Assembly: GCF_020966755.1 (NCBI RefSeq)
Contig: NZ_JAJKFT010000002.1
Location: forward strand, 372,001-436,000
Direction of reading: 5' to 3'
Source: Blastopirellula sediminis
GTDB lineage: Bacteria > Planctomycetota > Planctomycetia > Pirellulales > Pirellulaceae
DNA length: 64,000 nucleotides
Shown: piece by piece, positions 8,890-16,973 of the stretch
How the letters are laid out: the number at the start of each line of letters is the position of its first letter
Numbering within the stretch: position 1 is the stretch's first letter
Translations under genes and position numbers: made by a program
Notes under the pieces: model-generated
What the model was told of the DNA's origin: nothing
Seen by the model: the letters and a program-made list of their open reading frames with translations, nothing else
Databases searched by the model: none

Positions 8890-9810
8890 ATGGGAGATTT
8901 CGAACGCAATCTGGCAGAGCAAACGTCCTGCGCCAGGATCGATCTTGATCCTTTGGCGTCGCTGTTGACGTTTCTCAAACCGCAGTGCCTGGTGACGCAC
9001 GTCTTGCCGCTGTCGGCTGGGCAAGCGTCGAACTGCGATCTCGACGGTCCAACGTTTCACTGCATTGTCGAAGGGGCGTGCCGACTGCAATCAGACGGCG
9101 CTGCGCCGCACGACCTGGAGCAGGGCGACTTTGTTCTACTCCTGCGTTCCGAACGCCCAACGCTGCGAGCGCTACGCGACAGGACATTACTCCTTTCGGG
9201 AACGATCCAATCGAGCGGACTCGACCTGACGCAGGCGCTTCCTGACATTCCCTCGATCTGCAAGTCGCGCATGGAGTCGAGAGAATCGCTTCAGTCGCAA
9301 GTCCTGCCGCTCGTGACCGACAAGCTGGTCACCGATCGCCAAGGAGGAATCGCGCTGGCCAACGTGATCTTGTCGCTGGTACTAACCGAGACGATTCGCG
9401 AAGAGTTGCGTTCGTTGCCGCTCGACGTCGCCAGCTGGCTCAGTGGTATGCAGGACGAAGCGCTCGGACCCGTTCTGTCGGCGATGCTGCGCGAACCGGA
9501 AGCGCCTTGGACGGTCGAGAAACTCGCGTCCGCTGGATGCATGTCGCGTTCGACCTTCGCTCGCCGTTTTCGCGAGGTCGTGGGAGAGTCCCCGATGGAT
9601 GTACTTACGGCGATCCGGATGCGAATCGCGACCGATTTGCTGCAATCCTCGCACGGCCTGAAGTCGATCTCCCGGCAGTCGGGCTATGGATCGATCTCGG
9701 CGTTCACCTCCGCGTTTCGCAAACGGTACGGAATTACGCCGTCGCAGTTTCGCAAAAACAGCCTGATAAGAATGGGGTTTCGCGAACCGCTGGAAAGCGT
9801 GATCGACTGA
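8890..9810 (+). CDS. AraC-family transcriptional regulator with cupin sensor
   Basis: 306 residues. Residues about 1-190 form an AraC-type cupin ligand-binding domain (FHCIVEGACRL, LEQGDFVLLLRSERP). The C-terminal 100 residues carry the double helix-turn-helix: WTVEKLASAGCMSRSTFARRF, then GLKSISRQSGYGSISAFTSA and the closing FRKRYGITPSQFRK. This matches the cupin-AraC regulators of the small-molecule and oxidative-stress type, but the ligand is unknown. The ATG is preceded only two bases upstream by AGAGG, an unusually close ribosome site. It reads toward the TRIC-type channel gene about 100 bases downstream, which is a possible target or simply a neighbour. Confidence 0.9.
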   Translation: MGDFERNLAEQTSCARIDLDPLASLLTFLKPQCLVTHVLPLSAGQASNCDLDGPTFHCIVEGACRLQSDGAAPHDLEQGDFVLLLRSERPTLRALRDRTLLLSGTIQSSGLDLTQALPDIPSICKSRMESRESLQSQVLPLVTDKLVTDRQGGIALANVILSLVLTETIREELRSLPLDVASWLSGMQDEALGPVLSAMLREPEAPWTVEKLASAGCMSRSTFARRFREVVGESPMDVLTAIRMRIATDLLQSSHGLKSISRQSGYGSISAFTSAFRKRYGITPSQFRKNSLIRMGFREPLESVID

Positions 9811-9911
9811 AGCCAGCTTCGGGCTGGAACGCTCGCCGCGGGCAGCTATCATGACGATTGTCGTCTCCGCGGTTATCGTGGAGACCCTCATTCCGTCGTG
9901 ACCAGGTTCGT

Positions 9912-10595
9912 ATGACAACACCCGATGCGTCTCTCAGCGCCAGCATCTTGGCGATCATGTACTTCGGGGACATCGTCTTTTCGATCAGCGGCGCGTTGAC
10001 CGCCGCGCGGTATCGTATGGACGTCTTCGGGTTCCTCTTGATCGGGACGACGACCGGCATCGGCGGCGGCACATTACGCGACTTGCTCCTCGGCCGCACG
10101 GTCTGGTGGACGCAGGATCCGACGGAACTGCTCCTGTGCGTCGCCGCCGCTTTGCTGACGTTTTTCTTTCTGCCTAGCGATATCGCGCGGCGCCGCGGAT
10201 TGATCTGGGCCGATGCGTTAGGTCTCGCCGCATTTTGTGTGGTCGGCTGCAGCATCGCCCTGGAGTTCGGCTCGCCGCCGATCATCGCCGTTTTCATGGG
10301 ACTGGTAACCGCTACCGGCGGCGGCGTCATTCGCGACGTCCTCGCCAACACGCAGCCGATGATCACCAGCGGTCAGCCCTACGCCGCTGCAGCTCTGTTG
10401 GGATCGTTGAGTTACGCCGTCTTGCGTTATCTGGCGATTCCAGAAATCGCCGCAGAAGTGATCGCGTTCGCCGCAGCATTTGGTTTGCGGGGTTCGGCGC
10501 TCCTCTTCGATATCCGCATGGGACCGCCAGGAGAATTTCTGAGAATTGGGAAGCCGGGCGGCGATCCCGCCGAGGAGGATTCTTCCTCCGGCTAG
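9912..10595 (+). CDS. TRIC-type (trimeric intracellular cation channel, UPF0126) membrane protein
   Basis: 227 residues from ATG 9912, which has CCAGG about six bases upstream; the longer version from 9858 adds 18 basic, unconserved residues. Two homologous halves each carry a glycine-rich signature: GFLLIGTTTGIGGGTLRDLLLG and FMGLVTATGGGVIRDVLAN. Each is embedded in three predicted membrane helices with a seventh at the end (FAAAFGLRGSALLF). This GxGGGxxRD duplication is diagnostic of the UPF0126/TRIC family, which forms potassium-permeable trimeric channels in bacteria. The C-terminal 25 residues are polar. A 6-bp inverted repeat (GTCTCC 9863-9868, GGAGAC 9880-9885) sits in the leader, significance unknown. 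Confidence 0.9.
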   Translation: MTTPDASLSASILAIMYFGDIVFSISGALTAARYRMDVFGFLLIGTTTGIGGGTLRDLLLGRTVWWTQDPTELLLCVAAALLTFFFLPSDIARRRGLIWADALGLAAFCVVGCSIALEFGSPPIIAVFMGLVTATGGGVIRDVLANTQPMITSGQPYAAAALLGSLSYAVLRYLAIPEIAAEVIAFAAAFGLRGSALLFDIRMGPPGEFLRIGKPGGDPAEEDSSSG

Positions 10596-10630
10596 GGGCG
10601 TTTAGCGCCGTGAGAACCGCTTCAAGAAAA

Positions 10631-10664
10631 GACGATCGCCTGAAGAGAACTTCAGGCGATCGTT
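10631..10664. terminator. Bidirectional terminator-like stem-loop
   Basis: A perfect 14-bp stem pairs 10632-10645 with 10650-10663 around an AGAA loop. It lies between the convergent TRIC gene and the small Gly/His-rich gene. On the minus strand it is followed by CTTTTCTTGAA, giving a T-rich tail for the leftward transcript; the plus-strand tail is weak. Confidence 0.75.
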
Positions 10665-10703
10665 CGTCATTCTGATTGATTCGGTTCGCGTCAGCGATTC
10701 CGC

Positions 10704-10958
10704 TTACCAATGGCAGTGGTGTTGGTGGCAGCCGCCGTATCCTCCGTAGCCACCGTATCCGCCATAGCCGCCGCACGACGGGTAGGTCGGATAGTGGCAG
10801 TGGCCGTGGTAGGTCGGGTAGCAATTGCTTGGATAATATCCATGGTGGTGGTGGCCGCCGTGACCACCGTGGCCGCCGTAAGCATAGGCGTTGGTCGAGA
10901 AGCCCAGGGTGATGGCGATGACGGCTGCGATGGTGATTTTGGAAAGCGTGTTGAACAT
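10704..10958 (-). CDS. Small secreted Gly/His/Tyr/Cys-rich peptide
   Basis: 84 residues with a clear signal peptide (MFNTLSKITIAAVIAITLGF, cleavage probably after NAYA). The mature part of about 58 residues is almost only Gly, His, Tyr, Cys and Pro: GGHGGHGGHHHHGYY, then Cys-containing CYPTYHGHCHYP, then GGYGGYGGYGGYGG and CHQHHCHW. The ATG has an excellent ribosome site (AGGAGA, complement of 10965-10970). The His/Cys density suggests metal binding or a structural, surface-coating role, but no family was recognised. The 14600-15631 gene has a similar Gly-Tyr-His tail and the same ribosome-site sequence context. Confidence 0.8.
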   Translation of the reverse strand: MFNTLSKITIAAVIAITLGFSTNAYAYGGHGGHGGHHHHGYYPSNCYPTYHGHCHYPTYPSCGGYGGYGGYGGYGGCHQHHCHW

Positions 10959-10964
10959 AACTGT

Positions 10965-10970
10965 TCTCCT
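10965..10970 (-). promoter_or_regulatory. Strong ribosome binding site of the Gly/His peptide gene
   Basis: AGGAGA on the minus strand, six bases before the ATG. The sequence ACAGGAGAA recurs upstream of the other Gly/Tyr/His-rich gene (15631). Confidence 0.8.
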
Positions 10971-11151
10971 GTGAGTCGGAAGTTTGTTGTTTTAAGGTTT
11001 GGTTCTCGCGATGACCTTCTGCACAGAGAACGCAGCCCCGCCGGCAACCGGACAGCCTGGGAAAAGTTTTTCGAAAAAAGAGAGGCCGCCTTCCGAAGAA
11101 CCCCGGAAAAGCGGCCTGTTAGAGAGCGAAGAAAGCGGCTGCTATAGCCGG

Positions 11152-13086
11152 TTATTTCCCGTGCGTGAAGGCGATCCCCTCAAAGGTTTCCATCTTTTCG
11201 GCTAACTGCTTTTGCAGGCCATTGAGACGCTCCTGGACGACGCTCTCTGGATCTTCTCGGTCAATCGGCGATCCAAAACCCTTGTCCCGCTGCTCCACAT
11301 GCACTCCCTCCGGATTGAGCCGCAGGACGGTCATGCCAGGGAGCGAGGGCCACTCGTCGCCGCTCGTCCAGAGAGACTCAAACTCCTCTAAATCGATCGG
11401 ACCGCGTCGGCGGGCACAAAACAGGATCAACTCGGTTCCGTTCGGTCCGACCAGCGGCACGACTTCCGAGGTCTTCTCGGGAAAGGAGAGAAGCCTTGGT
11501 TTGCCTGCCGGCTCTAGTTGCCGCAGCAGTTCGACCTTTCCGTCGCTGCTGACAAGGAACAACGATCCGTAGCTGTCGGCAGGAAGTTTGGCTTCGACGC
11601 GCACGCGATCCCCATTTCGCAACGGAACGACTTCCGCAAGGCGATAGCTTCGCTCCGTATCCCAAACTTGCACATCCAAGGCTGGCTCAATCGTCGCTAC
11701 CTTTTCCTCCCCATTCTTGTCTCCAGACTGCATGTCACGCGGCCACAAACCCCATGCCGACAACCCCGCCGTCAACAACAGCACGGCGGTGATCGCTGCG
11801 ACCGCAAGCCAACCATGTTGGCTGTTTTTCTGCTCCAGATGCTGAACCAGCGCACTTGCGTTGGGGAAGCGGTCGTCCGGATTGGCGGACATCGCCTGTT
11901 CGCAGACGCGGGCAAGTCGCGGCGGGATAGTCGATTGGTATAACGGGGCGCGATCCCATTCCGCGGTCTGGCAGGCCATCCAGGCGGCATACTGGTCACG
12001 CATCGGATAGGGAGCTTTCCCGGTCAGCAGGAAATAGAGGACGCCCCCCAGCGAAAAGATATCGGAGCGGGGATCGAGCGAGTTTACCTCGCCGCGCGCC
12101 TGTTCGGGGGGCATATAGGCGAACGTCCCGAAGATCTTACCGTCAATGACGTCCTCAACCTTCCACGCATCCTGAAGCCACGAGAGGCCGAAGTCGATCA
12201 ATTTCGGCTCCCCATGTTCGTCGATCAAAATATTGATCGGTTTGATGTCCAGGTGAACGATCCCTTTGCCATGTGCTGTAGAGAGAGCTTGGCCGATCTT
12301 TGCGACAATTGCGGCCGATTGCTGCGGCGAAGGGCGCTCACTACGCGCCCATTGCTGCAGCGTTCTCCCACGGACGAATTCCATCGCAATAAACGGGCGG
12401 TCCTCGTGAATGCCAAGGTCAAAAACCCGGACCAGGTTCGGGTGCGACAAGCTGGCCAGCAGTTTCGCCTCGTCTGATATATGGGGTGAGTCGTCCGGGG
12501 TCTGGTTCAGGGGGTGTTTGGCAAGCTTGATCACGACCTCACATTCCAAGGTTGGGTGCAAGGCGCGAAAGACGTCCGACTGGGAGCCGGAACCCAGATG
12601 GGAAACCACCACGTAGCGACCGATCCGTTCTGGCAACGGTTGATCCGATTCGACGATCGGCGCCGGCTGGGGATTTCCTTGATAGAGTTCGGTTTCGTCA
12701 TCCGGCATCGAGAGGGCCTCGTGCAGATCGAGCTGGCGCCGTAGCGCCTCCGCGTATCGAGGGTAGCGCTGAATGAACTCCTCAGCGGCCGGGGGCCCCT
12801 CGTATTGCTCCCGCAGAACGTACTCGGCGTAAATGATGTCGACTTCCCCTTCGTCCGTCAGGCCAGCCAGGTAAAACGGGGTGAGATAGTCATTGGCCGA
12901 GACCGACTCTCCTTGGCTGCGCCGTCGATGCATTTCGGACCAGATCCAGCCGACCCGTTTGTCGGGCGGGATCGGGCAGACGTCGCCGCTGGGGGGCGTC
13001 GCGGATGCGTTCTGAAGATCGGAAATGGGCTGGGAGGGATTTCCTTGGGGACGCATGGCACTTCCTTCGTTGGGGGACGAACTCAT
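11152..13086 (-). CDS. Membrane-anchored Ser/Thr protein kinase with DUF4384-like outer domain
   Basis: 644 residues; the ATG at 13086 has AGGGAG nine bases upstream. The N-terminal 130 residues are a planctomycete-type helical extension (YLTPFYLAGLTDEGEVDIIYAEYVLREQ, IQRYPRYAEALRRQLDL). Kinase domain about 155-410: LGSGSQSDVFRA, VVIKLAKH (Lys near 184), HLDIKPINIL near 280 (Leu replaces the Arg of HRD), LIDFGLSW near 297 and GTFAYMPPEQARG. Catalytic Asp and DFG are kept, so it is probably active but of the non-RD kind. One membrane helix (about 424-446). The outer domain (about 482-565: LRNGDRVRVEAKLPADSYGS, LFLVSSDGKVELL) resembles DUF4384, a domain also seen in the caspase at 26898-29099. 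It appears to be monocistronic. Confidence 0.9.
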   Translation of the reverse strand: MSSSPNEGSAMRPQGNPSQPISDLQNASATPPSGDVCPIPPDKRVGWIWSEMHRRRSQGESVSANDYLTPFYLAGLTDEGEVDIIYAEYVLREQYEGPPAAEEFIQRYPRYAEALRRQLDLHEALSMPDDETELYQGNPQPAPIVESDQPLPERIGRYVVVSHLGSGSQSDVFRALHPTLECEVVIKLAKHPLNQTPDDSPHISDEAKLLASLSHPNLVRVFDLGIHEDRPFIAMEFVRGRTLQQWARSERPSPQQSAAIVAKIGQALSTAHGKGIVHLDIKPINILIDEHGEPKLIDFGLSWLQDAWKVEDVIDGKIFGTFAYMPPEQARGEVNSLDPRSDIFSLGGVLYFLLTGKAPYPMRDQYAAWMACQTAEWDRAPLYQSTIPPRLARVCEQAMSANPDDRFPNASALVQHLEQKNSQHGWLAVAAITAVLLLTAGLSAWGLWPRDMQSGDKNGEEKVATIEPALDVQVWDTERSYRLAEVVPLRNGDRVRVEAKLPADSYGSLFLVSSDGKVELLRQLEPAGKPRLLSFPEKTSEVVPLVGPNGTELILFCARRRGPIDLEEFESLWTSGDEWPSLPGMTVLRLNPEGVHVEQRDKGFGSPIDREDPESVVQERLNGLQKQLAEKMETFEGIAFTHGK

Positions 13087-13400
13087 CGGTTAAGTCTCCC
13101 TGCCACAAAACCGCCGTTGGTCGTTGGATCTTTGCAAATCGCCAGAAACTCGGACCATTTACGCCCAGGTCGCCGGAAAACGGACGCCACGAATGCGTTA
13201 ACAGGGAAGAACACTGTTAGAAACGCAGCCCTGGCGAAATGCGGACGCTGGAAAAGGAGCGGAAAGCCGTAGTTTGGCGATCGCTCCGCCATTGTCAAGG
13301 AAATGCCCCCTGCGCCGGCAAGAGAAGAGCCCTTACGCGGCGTTTTCCCATCGGCGCTGAGACTGATCCGCGGCATCCACCAATTCCTTATTAGCTGAGC
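13087..13400. other. Intergenic region, no gene seen
   Basis: This 314-base gap lies between two minus-strand genes and should carry the promoter of the kinase gene. The short ORFs covering it show no recognisable motif or convincing ribosome site. No clear stem-loop was found. Confidence 0.5.
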
Positions 13401-14444
13401 TTAGGGAGTGGGGAGCGCAGCGGAAGGGCTGATGTCGGCGTCCGAGTCGGATTCAAGGCTATCGGACGCACGCTTGGCGTCCCAGGCCGCGATCCACTCC
13501 AACGGAATGAACGAGCAGCAAGCGATGATCATCGTCACGCCGAACGCCAACAGCCCCATCATCAGGGCGATGCCGCCGTGCAATCCAACTGCCGTGATTA
13601 GATAAAACGGCCGCAGCTTGGGATTCCAGATCAATAGCGCAAAGCTACATTCGTAGAACAGCGTGCCGACCACCAGGATCAAACTGAGCGTGACGACCGC
13701 AAAGTCTCCCAAGTGTGCGACGGGTCGCAGGTCGAGCAGATGAATTTCGTTCGACATGACGACCTGCCAGACAGCCGTTCCATCCCACCACGAATCTCCT
13801 TGCAGCTTCGCCAGGCCGGCACACAGGTAGATGACGCAAAGATGGAGTTGAATGCATCGCAGCGCGAAATTTGCGCCGACCGACTCGGTTGGCAGCGAAT
13901 CGACGGAGCTCTTCCGCCAGTTCCGCCGCAACCAGGCGTCTACCGAGAAACGAGCGCCGCAGGGTGCGATCAGCAAATAGAGGAGCAGCATCGCCAGCAC
14001 ATTGTCGACGCCGTAATGAAAAATAAAGGCGCGATGGATGACGCTGATATGTCCGATCAGCACCAGCAGGTTACTGACGCGGGTAAACAGGCCTGCCGTA
14101 TAGAATGCGATTATGACCAGAAAGAGGCCGTATAGGGAGAGCGACGCCTGCGGCGAACTGACGTAGTGCCAGAGCGACGGAGTCCAGGCGTTGACGATCG
14201 CGAATCCTTCTTCGTCCGGCTGCATCAACTCGCCGACCGCTTGCTGGTCGATCCAAGCGCTAGGGCCGATCAGATCCAAGGCCTGCGAAAATGAGGTGCC
14301 GTACACGTACAGCAAAACCAATCCAACAGCGATGCGCATTCCGCAAACGAGGCGGACGTCGGCCGGCGAAAACCAAAACCAGTCCCAACCCGAGATCGCA
14401 TCTCGCAACCAGGTGACGACGGTCGAAAACAGGGAGCGGATCAT
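13401..14444 (-). CDS. HTTM domain (vitamin-K-dependent carboxylase-like) membrane protein
   Basis: 347 residues from the ATG at 14444 (MIRSLFSTVV); the frame is open further upstream but without a better ribosome site. Several hydrophobic helices are evident: VCGMRIAVGLVLLYVYG, LYGLFLVIIAFYTAGLF, NVLAMLLLYLLIAP, AVVTLSLILVVGTLFYECSF and GGIALMMGLLAFGVTMIIACC. WIDQQAVGEL early on and HYGVDNVLAMLLLYLLIAPCGARFS match the HTTM (horizontally transferred transmembrane) family related to gamma-glutamyl carboxylase. The later LHLCVIYLCAGLAKLQGDSWWDGTAV block is also typical. The reaction in bacteria is unknown. A protein with a W-FYAPNP motif, a possible partner, is encoded upstream at 15993-16841. 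Confidence 0.88.
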   Translation of the reverse strand: MIRSLFSTVVTWLRDAISGWDWFWFSPADVRLVCGMRIAVGLVLLYVYGTSFSQALDLIGPSAWIDQQAVGELMQPDEEGFAIVNAWTPSLWHYVSSPQASLSLYGLFLVIIAFYTAGLFTRVSNLLVLIGHISVIHRAFIFHYGVDNVLAMLLLYLLIAPCGARFSVDAWLRRNWRKSSVDSLPTESVGANFALRCIQLHLCVIYLCAGLAKLQGDSWWDGTAVWQVVMSNEIHLLDLRPVAHLGDFAVVTLSLILVVGTLFYECSFALLIWNPKLRPFYLITAVGLHGGIALMMGLLAFGVTMIIACCSFIPLEWIAAWDAKRASDSLESDSDADISPSAALPTP

Positions 14445-14599
14445 CACTCGCACTCTTTGTTGAACTGAGATATTGGAATTCAGGGACCGATTGCGGTCGC
14501 CCATTTCGGCGGACCGCAATTTGTGACAGACATTTTCGCTCCGCCGGATGACGAACATCCAGCGGAGCAGGTCGTTGTCAGGGACGATCGGCCGTCCAA

Positions 14600-15631
14600 T
14601 TACGGATGGTAGTGTCCATGGCCGCCGTGATAGTGGCCGCCATGGCCGCCACCATAACCACCACCGTAGCCGCCCCCATATCCGCCACCGTACGGACGAT
14701 AGCCACCGCCATAAGGTCGGTAACCGCCACCGTAGCCACCGCCGTAACCGCCCCCATATCCGCCGTGCGAATTGTAGTGGTTGTGGTAGTGCCCACCGCC
14801 GTAGCCGCTATGGTGCGACTGACCGTGGACGACGTTCCCGACTCCCTTGAAAATCGCATTCAAGATGTCGGCTGCGTCATTGTGGCCGCGGCTCTGACCT
14901 TCCAGCGAACGGAGCGTACTGACGATCGAATTGCCTTCGGCGCCTGGCTCGGCGACGGCGCCTTGCGCGGTCGAGATATGCTGCTTGACGTACTTGCGCT
15001 GCTTTTCGCTCAAGCCGGTAAATTTGTCGATCTCCTTCGAGATCTTTTCGAGTCGTTCCGAGTCGTGCAGCAGGCGGGCCGATTCGACTTCATTCATCAA
15101 GATGCCGTACATGGCGAATTCGTCAGGCGAGCTGTCGGCGACCGACATTGAGAGCCCCGGCTCTTCGGCGCGGCTTTCGCCGGCGGTCAATTTGGCGGCG
15201 GCGACCTGTTGCCCCAGATCGGCGTAGCCATATTTCTTCGCAGCCGCTTCGATTCGTTCCAACGTTTTAACGTCGCCGCTTTTGCTTGCAATGTTCGCGG
15301 CTAACGCGAGCGTGTCCTTCGCGCTGCCTGCCTTGTGAGGACGGAGCAAGATGCTCTCGCCGTACCCCAATTGCAGACCGACGTCGGTCAATACGGTAGC
15401 GTTCTTCGTAACGAACGCCTCCGGTAAGAGCGAAATGTCGACGTACTGAGCGAATGCCGGATCGTCGAGTTCTTCCGGCAAAACGAAGATATCCTCCATC
15501 ATCTCTTCCTGCGCCACGGGAGGTTCGCCGGTCGGGGCGGCTGGCTCTTGCGCGTCGAGCAGTGCGAACGGCGAGATGGCCAATAGCGCTACCAGCCCTC
15601 CCGCGATCGCTAACTTGTAGGTGCGTTTCAT
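14600..15631 (-). CDS. Secreted protein with helical domain and Gly-Tyr/His repeat tail
   Basis: 343 residues from the ATG at 15631 (MKRTYKLAIAGGLVALLAIS), which has ACAGGAGAA about eight bases upstream; the longer frame to 15658 lacks such a site. Signal peptide about 1-27. The middle (about 30-240) is acidic and mostly helical with no family recognised: LPEELDDPAFAQYVDISLLP, DTLALAANIASKSGDVKTLE, KISKEIDKFTGLSEKQRKYV. The last 75 residues are a repeat tail of GGGYGGGY and PYGGGYR units ending in HGGHYHGGHGHYHP. The tail resembles that of the 84-residue peptide at 10704-10958. A structural or metal-binding envelope role is possible but unproven. Confidence 0.75.
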   Translation of the reverse strand: MKRTYKLAIAGGLVALLAISPFALLDAQEPAAPTGEPPVAQEEMMEDIFVLPEELDDPAFAQYVDISLLPEAFVTKNATVLTDVGLQLGYGESILLRPHKAGSAKDTLALAANIASKSGDVKTLERIEAAAKKYGYADLGQQVAAAKLTAGESRAEEPGLSMSVADSSPDEFAMYGILMNEVESARLLHDSERLEKISKEIDKFTGLSEKQRKYVKQHISTAQGAVAEPGAEGNSIVSTLRSLEGQSRGHNDAADILNAIFKGVGNVVHGQSHHSGYGGGHYHNHYNSHGGYGGGYGGGYGGGYRPYGGGYRPYGGGYGGGYGGGYGGGHGGHYHGGHGHYHP

Positions 15632-15992
15632 TCGTGGATTCTCCTGTAACAACTTCAATCAACTGACCCGGTCAGAACGCCTGAGCGGTTTTGCCCTTTC
15701 TTGAATGGGGATTCAAGAAAAGAACGAGACATATCGGAACAAACGTTTTCTCTTGCGATAACGGACAGGAAAGCGAAAACAATTCACCCTAAGCCTTCGC
15801 CGCAACGATCGCCGATGGACCGTTTGACGATGCCTGAAATGGTCTTCTCCTTTCGGGGTTTCTCAAATTGGATGGAATACTAAAGCCGTAGGTAAGGATT
15901 TGCGTTCGATCTGCGCGTACGTTCCCCGCAATCACCGCGAAGCGTGAAAAATGAGACGGGTAAAGAAACGCGATCGAGCTCGTCTGAGACGA
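15632..15992. other. Upstream region with inverted repeat, no gene seen
   Basis: A 361-base region that is richer in A+T than its neighbours. It carries a perfect 10-bp inverted repeat at 15697-15720, listed separately. A 60-codon plus-strand frame (15701-15883) runs through that repeat, starts with TTG and has no recognisable motif, so it was not called. Confidence 0.5.
15697..15720. promoter_or_regulatory. Perfect 10-bp inverted repeat, possible operator
   Basis: TTTCTTGAAT and ATTCAAGAAA flank a GGGG loop, 66 bases upstream of the ATG at 15631. Neither side is followed by a T-run in the direction of an adjacent transcript, so an operator is more likely than a terminator. The binding protein is unknown. 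Confidence 0.4.
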
Positions 15993-16841
15993 TCAGGCGT
16001 CACCCGGAGGATTCGCTTTCGGCATGAAGTGCCGCTCGATTTCGCGACGGAGATCGGCCGGCGGCAGTTCTAGCCATTCTGGATGGGATTCAAGTGCGGT
16101 ACGGATTCCTCCTGGTAGCGAAGCGATGTCGATGTTGTCCGCTGCCGCGGCCGGATTCGCTCCGCGCCGCGTCGCTTGCAAGATGCCGAACACGAGATTC
16201 GGCATCTCCACATTCCGAATTGCGATCGATTCAAAGCGATCGCCAGCCGGCGTAAAGTGGCCAGCCGCAATCGCCGTGTAAAGTCGTAAGTCGCCAAAAG
16301 CCATTCCGCTGCGAGCGTCCTGGGGCGTCATTGGATTGCCGGAGAGGAGATAGAACGAAACCGCTACGACCTTTTCGTCGTTAGGCGAGCTCTGCTGAAA
16401 GTCGCGGGCAAACCGCCGAGCTAACGAGCCGAGACAGATCTCCCCTTGCCGAGTCATCAAATAGCGACTGAAATCCGGGCCAGACGGTTCAATGCCTGCA
16501 GCGGCTGACGCCACGCCGCCAGAGCGAATGTACGGTTCGACGAGGCGGTTCTGACTTTCGTTGAACCATTGTCGCCAGACCTGACGTCCGGCGTCGGTTT
16601 CCATCGCGACGTACAAGACGCCGCCGCTACCGGGGTTTGGCGCGTAGAAATGCCATGGGGCGTCCAATTGCAGGGGACGCAAGTAATGGCAAGTCTGGGC
16701 GTGCGCGTAAGCCAACGGCTCCGGCGCTGGATGCGAATGCGTGCCGATGCCGAAGCCCGCGAGTAACACCGCGGCGAAATGAGCCAGGATGACGACGCTA
16801 ACAAAAACCTTAAGGATTCGTCGCAGCGTTGGAGATTTCAT
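15993..16841 (-). CDS. Membrane-anchored protein with W-FYAPNP motif, possible HTTM partner (DUF5819-like)
   Basis: 282 residues from the ATG at 16841 (MKSPTLRRILKVFVSVVILA). An N-terminal membrane helix or uncleaved signal (about 8-32) is followed by CHYLRPLQLDAPWHFYAPNP. The W-x-F-Y/F-A-P-N-P motif recalls the DUF5819 group, which in other bacteria is encoded beside HTTM genes; here an HTTM gene lies 1.5 kb downstream. The rest is soluble: ETDAGRQVWRQWFNES, FSRYLMTRQGEICLGSLARR, VVAVSFYLLSGNPMTPQDA. The family assignment is from memory of the motif, not from a search. The gene follows the CHAT protease gene by 132 bases on the same strand. Confidence 0.6.
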   Translation of the reverse strand: MKSPTLRRILKVFVSVVILAHFAAVLLAGFGIGTHSHPAPEPLAYAHAQTCHYLRPLQLDAPWHFYAPNPGSGGVLYVAMETDAGRQVWRQWFNESQNRLVEPYIRSGGVASAAAGIEPSGPDFSRYLMTRQGEICLGSLARRFARDFQQSSPNDEKVVAVSFYLLSGNPMTPQDARSGMAFGDLRLYTAIAAGHFTPAGDRFESIAIRNVEMPNLVFGILQATRRGANPAAAADNIDIASLPGGIRTALESHPEWLELPPADLRREIERHFMPKANPPGDA

Positions 16842-16973
16842 GATCGCACCCAAATTCGGCGTTCATTGAAAGCGTCGAATGCAAATCTATCTGTTGCAGT
16901 GACTCAATCAATCAAAAACTGTTGTCTCAAATCGGTTTCCCTATCTTTTCCAAATGGAAACCGCGTCCTTCGT

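Noticed and set aside
9863-9885. Stem in the leader of the TRIC gene as a riboswitch
   Set aside because: Only a 6-bp stem with an 11-base loop; it matches no known riboswitch that I can recognise.
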